A stretch of DNA of 63,992 nucleotides from Blepharisma japonicum. Lineage: Eukaryota > Ciliophora > Heterotrichea > Heterotrichida > Blepharismidae. Location: assembly GCA_949751835.1 (NCBI GenBank), contig CATKHK010000140.1, positions 1 through 63,992 on the forward strand, written 5' to 3'. The number at the start of each line of letters is the position of its first letter. The stretch's first letter is position 1. The position numbers and the translations under genes were made by a program. Positions 10,646 through 19,684 of the stretch are shown here, one piece after another. A model generated the notes under the pieces. That model saw only the letters and a list, made by a program, of their open reading frames with translations. It did not search any database and was not told where the DNA came from.

Positions 10646-13283
10646 ATGCTTAAGCCAATTACAGCATCGCAAAACGAAAGGTACAGTTCAAGTTCGACAG
10701 CTCAGGAAATAATCAGTAATTACTCCTTCATTGCTCAAGATTGATTTAAAGGAGCAAAAAATACCCAAGAAAGCCAAAATCATTCGATCGTCCAATATCA
10801 GTTGGATAATAGTGGGATCCTTGTCTACGACTCCCATGCTAAAATGTGCTTTTCACATAACGACAGCATGAAAATTACTGGCCCACTGCCTCCACGTCAT
10901 ATTCCATTGATAATTCAAAGAGAACTGGATGAATATTACGAGAAAGGTAACCATTACATAGACAGACAGACTTTTATGAATCTTTCTGATTTTTCTCAAA
11001 CAAAGCCAAAGATAGAAGACCGTATTTTAATGGCACCGTCCAGTGTCCTAAAATTTGACTCGAGCTTCGAAAGCGGCAATTTAAGCAAAGCTTTAAAATT
11101 GAATGAAAACGAATACAATCTATACCTCGAATATGATGTAAATACCCAAGGACACACTCAGTGGTACTATTTTTCTGTGAGAACTTTCAAAGAAAATCAC
11201 ACAGTTAGGTTCAATATCGTCAACTTGCTTAAGTATGAGTCTCTCTATAATGAAGGCCTCAAGCCTTTGGTGCTCTCTGTGAAAGACACAGAAATAACTG
11301 GAGTGGCCTGGAAAAGGGGAGGGTTCAATATTTCTTATTACCAGAACTCCATTCCTTTAGAAAACGCTGAATTTCACTATACTTTGACTTTTACATATAC
11401 CTTTACTCATGCCAATGACTTGGTCTATTTTTCCCATTCCTATCCATATACATATTCCGATCTAAATAAAGACCTTGAAGCAATTAAAGCCAAACATTCT
11501 GATAAATGCAGAATTGATACGCTGTGCATGACTTTGGCAAACAATCCTTGTCCTGTGCTTACTATAACTCATAATGTTGGGAGCTTTACCTCATGAGAAG
11601 AAGAACTCACCAAGATAACCAAAACTGCAGCTGGGAGAAGACTGATCAGAATAAAAGAAATACGAAAAGGTGGTAAGTAGTAAGTAGGAAGAAAACGAGC
11701 ACTCCAAGAAGAAAGGAGTTGCACTCACAGCAAGGGTCCATCCAGGAGAAAGTGTAGGCTCATACATGCTTAAAGGAGCTATTGATTTTTTATTAGGAGA
11801 TACTAGAATTGCCAAGTTTTTGAGAAGGAGATTTGTGTTTAAGATTGTCCCGATGTTAAATCCTGACGGTGTCATTTATGGGAATTATAGATGCTCACTG
11901 TTAGGAGTTGACTTGAATAGAAGATGGCTGCATCCAAACAGGCACATGCACCCGACCATATGATACACAAAAAGGCTTATACAGTCTATGAGCGAAGATA
12001 GAGAAGTGTCCATGTTCATTGACTTCCATGGCCACTCCATGAAAAGAAACGTGTTCAGCTATGGCTGCAGAGAAACAGGGAAAGACCTGGATATCAAAAA
12101 GACCAATTTTGTCGCCAAAATGGTGCCTGTTTTGATGTCTAACCGAAATAAGCTTTTTAGCTTGAGTGACAGCAAATTTCGCATTGAGAAATGCAAGGCA
12201 GGCACTGCAAGAGTTGTTGCCTTCAAAGAGATGAAAATAATAGCAAGCTACACAATTGAATCATCGTTTTTTGGACCATATCACAGTGCCTGTCTAGAAA
12301 ATCGAGTTCCTTACAAAGGAGAAGTCTCACAAGACCCTCACATAGAAAAACACCATTTGGCTACTATTGGAAAAGATGTCTGCAAGCTCTTGACTACTTT
12401 TATTAGTGGATTTTTATTTAGAAGAAGGGCGAAAAGAGTCATCAAAATCCTTAAAAGCAGAAGAAAAAAGAAACTTCAAGCTTGTGAAGAAGTACAAGAA
12501 GAAATTGAAGTAGGCAGTGAAAGCTCAAATGGGTCAGAATATGCAAGTGACGAAGAGGATTTTAATATGAATGAAGCCTTGAATGGGCTAGATTACTCTT
12601 TTATGTCTGAAAATAGCAGCTGTGAAGAAGACGACAGCAGTGGCAGTGGAGGCTCAAATTATGCAAGCTCTGACAGAGAAGATGTATTAACTCTCCCAAC
12701 GGAAGAAACTCCTAAAGACGTTTTAATGCCTCCACAGCTTTCAAGAAGAGAACAAAAGCCCATCAAGCGCTCAGGGTCCAATGAAAGAGTGTCAATTATC
12801 AGGCCAGCCTCAGTTCAGCCTAGGAAAAACTCATCAGCTGCACCTCTGGCTAAGCTAAAGCTGAGGGTTGTTGAGCATTATCCAAATGTGCTTGACTCTC
12901 CAGCTCGATTTGATATAAATGAACAAATTAATAACGTCCACAAGATGCTGAAATTCCAGCACTCAGTGTCCATAGCAAAAAGGGAAGCCAAAAAAGGTTT
13001 TGTGCCTTTAAAAACCAAAATGTTCCTTGACCAGTCTTTCCAAGAACCTAAAGTAAAAGCACCTCAGGTTAGAGTCACTAACACAGGAGGAGGGTTTAGG
13101 AGCTCACCTGTACAAATCAAAGGGGACCATTGAAACGCAAGCAACTCTTTTGTGATTACCTCGTTTAATACGCCTTCTGTAGACCCAGAGATGATGAAGG
13201 TTAGATCTAGGACTAGACAAGGGAGGAGCATGTCCCAGCAAAAGCACGCTGGATACAGGATATATAAGAGATTTGTAAGATAA
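10646..13283 (+). CDS. cytosolic carboxypeptidase (CCP/AGBL, M14 family), tubulin deglutamylase-like
   Basis: Start chosen at ATG 10646; TGA codons at 10745, 11594, 11961 and 13131 read as Trp. The N-terminal CCP domain ([17 protein letters not shown]) is followed by the M14 catalytic domain: zinc motif RVHPGES (about 11730), PMLNPDGV and [16 protein letters not shown], zinc His in FIDFHGH, and catalytic Glu in [10 protein letters not shown] long acidic/Ser-rich tail follows. The family removes glutamates from tubulin side chains or C-termini, fitting a ciliate full of axonemes. The frame changes between about 11672 and 11688, where gtaagtagtaagtag looks like a 15-nt intron, but excising 15 nt leaves the frames one base apart; 16 or 19 nt would be needed. 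Confidence 0.88.
11673..11687 (+). other. probable intron with unresolved boundary
   Basis: GTAAGTAGTAAGTAG has a perfect 5' splice consensus and ends in TAG, and contains an in-frame stop. The upstream frame (codon at 11672) and downstream frame (codon at 11688) differ by 16 nt, so exact 15-nt excision does not restore the CCP frame. The sequence is a tandem GTAAGTA duplication, which could hide a sequencing slip. Confidence 0.5.
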
Positions 13284-13463
13284 ATGTTGATAAATTATAA
13301 AGAAGCAATACTAAGGCAAATTGAGTGTAAATATTTGCAATATATCATGCTCATAATTTTTTTAATATAATATTTCCCATTGCATTTGCATTGCTTTATA
13401 TCAATCTATAATATTGATTTACCATGATTAAAGAATCAGACTAGAAATCATTTATTATTCCAG

Positions 13464-13937
13464 CTAGATATCCATATTAAGCTCTTTGTCTATTTCCTCA
13501 TCCAATTTCTCTCCAGAAATGAAATCAGTCCCTTCAACTACTTGCACAATTGGCCCAACTTCTTGATGTATTTCCTTCATTAGTGCTTTGTCCTCTTCTT
13601 GCCTTTTCTGAATAAAAATTACGATTCTTTCCGAGCTATTTTTCTTTGCTTCACTTAATGCGCTTTTCAAGTACGCAATTTCATGCTCGTACTCTTCAAT
13701 CATTCTTCGTTTTGTTTCTTTCTCCCTCAGCAGTTCTTTTTTGAATGACAAACTATTTTTCGATTTTAAATTCACACTTGGCTCTTCTTCATCATTTTCC
13801 TGCGAGCTGCTTGGCTACATATAAAGTACTGGCTTCAAAAGCATAGTCTTCTTGGACTGTGCATATTTCCCTAAAAAATAAAAAGCAACCCCAGATATCA
13901 CGCAGAAAACAAACCAAGTGACTGCTTGTGAATCCAT
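13464..13937 (-). CDS. signal-anchored coiled-coil protein with 15-nt intron
   Basis: Begins at ATG 13937 with a hydrophobic N-terminal anchor (AVTWFVFCVISGVAFYFLG). An in-frame TAG is removed by a 15-nt intron at 13815-13829 (GTACTTTATATGTAG, phase 0). The mature product is about 152 residues: transmembrane helix, short acidic linker (ENDEEEP), charged coiled coil (EKETKRRMIEEYEHEIAYL) and an acidic C-terminus. No family recognised. It is head-to-head with the PKA regulatory subunit gene, with about 145 bp between them. Confidence 0.72.
13815..13829 (-). other. 15-nt spliceosomal intron
   Basis: GTACTTTATATGTAG on the coding strand, phase 0, ending in an in-frame TAG. Removal joins LLKP directly to PSSSQEND. 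Confidence 0.85.
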
Positions 13938-14083
13938 TTATAATCTTAAATACAAAACACGCCCTTATCAGTTGCTTTAATGTTTCAGCATTTATTTGGC
14001 ATCAAAACTAGAAATCCATCTATTGTAACCTATGTAAAAAATCATTATAAGTAATAACTGCAAGCAGATGTAAATCCATAAAA

Positions 14084-15256
14084 ATGAGTGGAGTGCACAA
14101 AGACTATATTCAAAATGTGCTGAATCCGGTTCTCCAAGAAATGGTCTCAGCTCTTCTGGTGTCGAAACCAGAAGATCCTATTCCATTCATGGTAGATTGG
14201 ATGAAACATCGCATTAACGTTCAAGATCGTCCATCGGAAAAAGAAGAACTCAGAATTCTAAGACAAGAAGTCGCGCGGCTCAAAGCTGCCAAAAATGCAG
14301 GGTCTGAAGAAGAGCAAAGTGATGAATCTGAAGAAGAAATGGGCGAAGAAGACCTCCAGGCAAAAAGAGAGAAAAAGGCTCATCGGTCTGCAGTTTCTGC
14401 AGAGGCGTATGGAGACTGGAATAAAAAGGAGGATTTCCATCCTAGGGTCATTCAAAAGAGCCAGGAGCAAAAGGAAAGGATTAGCGAGAGGCTGTCTAAA
14501 GCTTTTATGTTTAGTTCGCTCGATGAACATGAGAAAGAAATCGTGATCAATGCCATGGACGAAAAAATTGTAGCGAGAGGGGAAACAGTCATTCGACAAG
14601 GAGATGACGGGGCTGAGCTCTTTGTTGTGGACTCAGGGACTTTACAGTGCTTCAAGGTCATTAATGGGCAGAATAAATATTTGAAGGATTATAATCCTGG
14701 AGAAGCGTTTGGAGAGCTGGCGTTACTTTATAACGCTCCTAGAGCAGCTACAATTACAGCGTCGACTGATAGCGTGCTATGGTCTCTTGACAGAGAATGC
14801 TTCAACCACATAGTAAAAGGCTCAGCTGTGCGCAAGAGAGAAAGGTACGACCAATTCTTATCCAAAGTCAAGCTATTGGAGAGTATGGATCCATATGAAA
14901 GGTCACAATTGTCAGATGCCTTTGCAAATGTAGTTTTCAACGAAGGAGATTGCGTGATTAGAGAAGGCCAAGAAGGCCACGAGTTTTACATCATTGAAGA
15001 AGGCACTGCAATTGCGACCAAGACCATCCACCCTGGCCATGCCCCTGAAGAGGTTTTAAGGTACTCAGCAGGCGACTACTTCGGCGAGCTCGCCTTAATA
15101 AAGAACGAGCCAAGAGCAGCCAATGTGATTGCAAGCTCCCGCTTGAAGTGCGTGATGTTGGACAGGCACTCTTTCAAGAGGCTTCTAGGCCCTGTAGAAG
15201 ATATCCTGAAGAGGAACGCCAGAAATTACGAAGAGATCGTAGCAAAGAAAAGATAA
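14084..15256 (+). CDS. cAMP-dependent protein kinase regulatory subunit
   Basis: 390 residues. The N-terminal dimerisation/docking helix pair (YIQNVLNPVLQEMVSALL... PIPFMVDWM) is of RIIa type. An acidic linker leads to a pseudosubstrate-like site HRSAVSAE, with Ala at the phosphoacceptor position and only one Arg in the usual RRxA context. Two cyclic-nucleotide-binding domains follow, each with the phosphate-binding cassette: FGELALLYNAPRAATI (about 218-233) and FGELALIKNEPRAANV (about 345-360), with the Glu and Arg that contact cAMP intact. The expected role is cAMP-relieved inhibition of the PKA catalytic subunit and anchoring to cilia through the N-terminal helices. No intron. Confidence 0.95.
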   Translation: MSGVHKDYIQNVLNPVLQEMVSALLVSKPEDPIPFMVDWMKHRINVQDRPSEKEELRILRQEVARLKAAKNAGSEEEQSDESEEEMGEEDLQAKREKKAHRSAVSAEAYGDWNKKEDFHPRVIQKSQEQKERISERLSKAFMFSSLDEHEKEIVINAMDEKIVARGETVIRQGDDGAELFVVDSGTLQCFKVINGQNKYLKDYNPGEAFGELALLYNAPRAATITASTDSVLWSLDRECFNHIVKGSAVRKRERYDQFLSKVKLLESMDPYERSQLSDAFANVVFNEGDCVIREGQEGHEFYIIEEGTAIATKTIHPGHAPEEVLRYSAGDYFGELALIKNEPRAANVIASSRLKCVMLDRHSFKRLLGPVEDILKRNARNYEEIVAKKR

Positions 15257-15269
15257 ACATTTATATACA

Positions 15270-15851
15270 TTATGATTGATTAAAAATTGAGAATATTGCA
15301 GGAATAGGCTCTCCTATTAGACTTCCATACTCTAAGTGCTGTGAAATTAGAGTGTTTTCTTCTTTCAGCTTGTCAGCCTGGTTTTTAAGCTGCGCAATGT
15401 CGAGCTCAAGAGTCTCGATCTGCTGTTGGTAGCTTTTCACGACCTGGCTGAGTGAGTTTTCTCTCTTTTGGGCGTGCTCCAGCTCTGCTTGGGTGATCAT
15501 TTGTTGGTTTACTAAGTCATTAGCAGAGTTTTCTAAATAATTTAGACAGTTTTCAAGAGAGAGGATGCTTTCATCCCATGTGGAGTCTTCATCAGTTTGT
15601 ATAGCCGCAGATTTTTTCTCATTTGAAGCAGTGGACATGTCAGATAAATAAGAATCATGCTTTGACTGAAGCTTTTGCTGTATTTGGGGTCACACTGACT
15701 CGAAAAGGCTTTGCAATTGTTTACTTTCTTCTTGAGACTTCTTAATTATGTTAGTCATTTCGCTTTCTGCGTTTACTAACAGTTGCTGCAGCTGTTTGTT
15801 CTCTGCCTTAAGCTTTTTCATTTCTAGGCGAAGTTTAGCCTCTTGAGACAT
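15270..15851 (-). CDS. 193-aa coiled-coil protein
   Basis: Starts at ATG 15851; one in-frame TGA (ESVW PQIQQ) is Trp. Two heptad-rich stretches (LRLEMKKLKAENKQLQQLL and IETLELDIAQLKNQADKLKE) flank a middle with KKSAAIQTDED, a short AIQTD-type motif often seen in ciliary and centrosomal coiled-coil proteins. It is convergent with the PKA regulatory subunit gene, with only 13 bp between the stop codons. Function unknown. Confidence 0.75.
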
Positions 15852-16118
15852 ATTTTCTGCGACTTAATATAGTAGCAAAATTTATAAAAGAGCTATTACT
15901 GATGAAATTCGCAATGTAAACAAAATTATATGAAGATTTCCTTCCCAGGAAATGAGTTTCACAAAGAAGACAATCCACAGGCTAAAAACTCTTTAGACTT
16001 TTAGCTAGATTATTGTGATAATGATCTAAAGATTATTTTGATTTTTTTTAATTATCTATTTACTCTAAAAGAGAGATAAAATTATAAATTATAATAAAGT
16101 AAATATTAAATTAAGAGA

Positions 16119-16540
16119 TTAACTGGCATATTTAAGTGTAGCTTGTTTTAAATAAGAAAAATAGGCTTCTGGGTCTTTTTGATATAATTCTAGCTTTTTG
16201 AAGTGCTTCGAATTATTTCACTGAGGATTTTTCAATAAATTTACTATTCAATCCAGAAAATCTTTTAGCCCATTACGCGCTCTATATGGAATTTCAATTT
16301 GTAATTTTCCAGCTTTATCTATATTTGGATGGGTGATTTTTGTAAGAAATTCCAATTTTGGGTTCTCATGTTCATATCGCAGTCTAATTAAGAATAAAAT
16401 ATTCCTCCTTCATATGGACTATCATTTGGTCCTTCAATTCCACCAACCAATTCGTTCTGATTATCATCTTTTATCATCACAAACCAATTTGAGCTATATA
16501 TTAACGATCTCCTAGGGTTTCATTCAGGAAACATGGACAT
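16119..16540 (-). pseudogene. broken E2-like (UBC-fold) copy
   Basis: Homologous to the two intact copies at 18256 and 18848, with the same C-terminal KQATxKYAx ending. After GGIFY (about 16400) one base has been lost relative to the intact copies, producing an immediate TAA. Downstream the sequence still reads in the shifted frame through THPNI and KLQIEI to the normal stop, with TGA as Trp in LLDW- and PQW-type positions. The Cys position is Gln here. Read as a recent pseudogene unless a sequencing error removed the base. Confidence 0.75.
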
Positions 16541-16939
16541 ATAAAAAAGAAGTTCCATATATTATAAAAATATTATGAAAGCAATCTGATAAAATCATCA
16601 TTCCGAATGAAAATGAGTATCACTCAGCTTATTTCATTTTTTCACACGAAATCTGAGTAATAAAATATAAACTTATTATTAAAGCACAACACAACTTTAA
16701 ACTAAGTAGATTTGCAATGCGCGCAAATTAAGCTTATAGCTCAAACTCTTTAATGAAATTTTACTTCGCTTAAAAATGATAATCCTAAAAAATCTGGTTT
16801 CTTCAATTTTGCATGTGTTTTTGCAATTGTCCGACCCCTTTAGCTTGTTCTTAACCTGTATAATGAAATTTTAAGACTCTATTCCACCAAATCGTAATTC
16901 TGTGATCTCCTGAACCTTCTTCAAGTATAAGTTCCCTTT
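16541..16939. other. intergenic, nothing recognised
   Basis: About 400 bp without a supported frame, RNA gene or repeat. Confidence 0.5.
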
Positions 16940-17260
16940 CTAAAGTGAAGTCGAACCTATCACACGTTCAGAACTTTGTGTCTCATCGACTGATATCGTA
17001 GCGGCTACATCCAATACCACAAAGTTCCCCGCTACTTTATTGAGTTCCACAAATCCAACATTACTTCTACCATTTAACCGGCTTTTGGCTGCCTGTATCA
17101 AGGCTGGTCACTTGCTGTTCTTTACCTTTATCTCCTGCACAACTTCGGTGATACCTCCTCGGCTCAACTGTCATTTGGAGTAATCATCTTGTGTTTGATT
17201 ATTTCTTTGATCTCTACTAGAAATTGTTGTCGCCTTGTTTACTTCTCTGTAGTGTGCATT
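16940..17260 (-). pseudogene. 106-codon open stretch without a start, unknown
   Basis: Between TAA (17261-17263) and TAG (16940-16942) the minus strand is open, with TGA codons at Trp-compatible places (SKWQLSRGG, SKWPALIQ). The composition looks like real protein (RSNVGFVELNKVAGNFVVLD). It has no ATG and no visible splice signals to an upstream exon, so it is listed as a decayed fragment. Family not recognised. Confidence 0.35.
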
Positions 17261-17404
17261 TTACCTCTTACTTGGTGTTCTTGAAGTTTACTTGCCATAA
17301 ATAAAGATTCTTGAAATATATCTATCACTATATTTTTGTTATCTTTGTCAAAATTCGTCTCCGACTCCATGCAAGCATGGATCATCAACTTCATTATCAG
17401 AATA

Positions 17405-17623
17405 GCTAAAAGAGATTGATTTGTTGCTTGGCAGTAGTGATTTAGAAATTTTTATTGGTGATGAAGAAGTAGATATAAATGCTGAAATTGCGAGAAAATT
17501 GCATCAAACCTTAAAGAAAAAGTACTTGCAGAGATGGATAAACTAGATGGTGATGTCTTGGGCAATAATGAAATTATCAAAGTTCTTACAAAATTAATGA
17601 CGACAATTATTTGCTTTTCCTAA
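17405..17623 (+). pseudogene. decayed fragment resembling dynein heavy chain
   Basis: One frame reads LKEIDLLLGSSDLEIFIGDE up to LHQTLK, then a one-base shift gives EKVLAEMDKLDGDVLGNNEI followed by VLTKL and TAA. The second part fits the Leu-rich GxxLxNxxxIxxL pattern found after the stalk in dynein heavy chains. Short, frameshifted and isolated, so a relic at best. Confidence 0.35.
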
Positions 17624-17773
17624 TAATCTAGTATAAAATCATTATCCTGAATAAGATTGATCTTATTTAATTTTTCCAATGAGATAAGCCAAATTAAATA
17701 TATACTTTCTATTACTATTATGATATAATTTTAAATTAAATATAACCCTAACACCCATTTGATTCTGACTGCG

Positions 17774-18037
17774 TTAGATAGTTCTCAACATACTTTTGTG
17801 GTGTTTCGATTTTTGGTCATAAGTCATCTTTCAGACCTGGAAAAACTTACTTATAATAGGTACTTGCCAGTTGGGTTGTCACCAAAAAATGACAAAACCA
17901 GTTTCTCAGTTTTGAGCTATCAGACGTAGCTCAAGCCCAAATGTATGTGCGAGATAAAATTTTGTGATATAAGTAGAATAAGTTTCCTGATCGAACTCTT
18001 TAGTAAGGTTATTTCTTACTCCACCCTGTTTAGATCG
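17774..18037 (-). pseudogene. 88-codon open stretch, unknown
   Basis: Open between TAG (18038-18040) and TAA (17774-17776), with TGA codons at Trp-like positions (AQNWETGF, FWWQPNW, FQVWKMT). No ATG near the upstream end. Not recognised; it may be part of the same decayed gene as the stretch at 16940. Confidence 0.3.
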
Positions 18038-18255
18038 CTAATAATTCTTAAAGATGAAATATAACTATTTTATAAACAATCTTTATAATTGAGCAATATT
18101 TCATGTTTGTTTGTAAAAAAAAATTAATTAGAATTGATATAAGTGGGAATAATCTAGGATTGCAAAAGTTTACATCATTCGCAAAATGAATAAGCCTCTA
18201 ATGAGAGAAAGATGAAAGCTGAATTTGGAATTAAATAACCTCAAATAATAGGAAA

Positions 18256-18696
18256 TTAATTAGCGTATTTAATTGTAGCTTGCTTTATATATAAAAAATA
18301 TGTATCTGGATCATTTTGGTATAATTCTAACTTTTTGGATAGCTTTGAAGTATTCCATTGGGGCTCTTTCAATAAATCTACTATTGAATCTAGCAAATCT
18401 TTTAAAATTTTTCTCGCTGGATATTGAATCTGAATTTTTAATTTTCCAGTCTTCTTTATGTTTGGATGGATGATTTTGGTAAGAAATATAAATTCTGGCG
18501 GTTCGTACATACAACGAAGTCTAATTGAAAAATAAAATATTCCTCCTTCATATGGAGTGCCAATTGGCCCTTCAATTGCGCCAATTAACTCATCTGCCTT
18601 TTCATATTTTCTAATGACAAACCAATCTGAGCTGCGTATTAATGAATTATTAGGATTCCACTGCGAAAAATGTGACAATTTCAAAGCTGGCATCAT
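18256..18696 (-). CDS. E2-like (UBC-fold) protein lacking the catalytic cysteine
   Basis: 146 residues, the length of a minimal ubiquitin-conjugating domain. The E2 core is clear: AIEGPIGTPYEGGIFYFSI, then PPEFIFLTKIIHPNI with the HPN tripeptide at residues 77-79. The active-site Cys, expected ten residues after the His of HPN (GxICLDI in true E2s), is Lys87 in GKLKIQI. The downstream LLDSIVDLLKEPQW replaces the usual LLSIQSLL..PNP. It should therefore not form a ubiquitin thioester; a UEV-like cofactor or ubiquitin-binding role is inference. Tandem with 18848 and the broken copy at 16119. Confidence 0.78.
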   Translation of the reverse strand: MMPALKLSHFSQWNPNNSLIRSSDWFVIRKYEKADELIGAIEGPIGTPYEGGIFYFSIRLRCMYEPPEFIFLTKIIHPNIKKTGKLKIQIQYPARKILKDLLDSIVDLLKEPQWNTSKLSKKLELYQNDPDTYFLYIKQATIKYAN

Positions 18697-18847
18697 AGAT
18701 TATAAAATACGAAATATGGAAAATCAGATCATATATCGCCGGCTTTCTATTTATAGCAGTTTTTTAGATTAATGAGGTTACCATATATTATTTCAAAATT
18801 ATACTCTTAATTTATTCATTATAATAAAATAAATGTTGCATAGAATT

Positions 18848-19288
18848 TTAATTAGCGTATTTAATTGTTGCCAGCTTTACATATGTATTATATGCTTCTG
18901 GATCTTTTAGATGAAGTTTGGAATTATTTGATAATTTTGATTGATTCCATTGGGGTTCTTTCAGTAAATTTACTACTCAATCTAATAAATCTTTTAAGTC
19001 TCTCATCGTTTGGTATTGAATCTGAACTCTGAATCTTCCGTTTTTCATTATGTTTGGATGGATTATTTTGGTGAGAAATGTAAACTCTAGCAGTGTGTTA
19101 TTGCGAGCAAGCCTAATTGAGAAATAAAATATCCCTCCTTCATATGGAGTATTATTTGGTCCTTGAATTGCCCCAATTAATTCTGTTTGGTCTTCATTTT
19201 TTCTCATTATAAATCAATCTGAGCTGCGTATTCACGAACTGTTAGGGTTCCACTTCCAAATATTAGATACCAATCAGGATGGGTTCAT
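18848..19288 (-). CDS. second intact E2-like protein without catalytic cysteine
   Basis: Starts at ATG 19288 and is also 146 residues, exactly the length of its neighbour at 18256. Four TGA codons are Trp (SW LVSN, SSW IRS, SDW F, LLDW V). The E2 signature AIQGPNNTPYEGGIFYFSI and the tripeptide HPN are kept; the catalytic position is Arg in GRFRVQI. The conserved C-terminal end is ATIKYAN. It is a tandem paralogue of 18256, about 150 bp upstream of it on the same strand, so the array arose by local duplication. Confidence 0.78.
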
Positions 19289-19684
19289 ATATTATAAAAT
19301 AGAAGTATGGAGAAATATGAAAAAATCTGGTGAAACCATTTTCTCTGATAGATAATATATTATTAGTTTTCCATATATAGTGGCTTATTAAGTTTTACTA
19401 AGTTACCATATATAGTCAAAACACCTCGAAACTAATTATTTAATGAATAAATTGAATTTCAAATAAAATCTAAGAGATTTGCAGTTTTTAATTTTATATT
19501 AAAATGTCTTACTAGTATTTTGAAACATATCTTAAAATCTAGCTGATTTATTCATCATTATAAAATTTCTTATAAATACCTTGTTTTTATTTTGGTATTT
19601 AATAAAACTGAGTTAAAATTTATCAGACAAATCTTCCCTAAATATGATGGAGCTCAGTATCTAATTAAAATATAATTCACCATT
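19289..19684. other. divergent intergenic region
   Basis: About 400 bp of AT-rich sequence between divergent genes; promoter content is inferred only from orientation. Confidence 0.45.

Noticed and set aside
17743-17758. aaccctaacaccc resembles a ciliate telomeric repeat unit
   Set aside because: A single unit only, inside the contig and with sequence continuing on both sides. Not evidence of a telomere or chromosome end.
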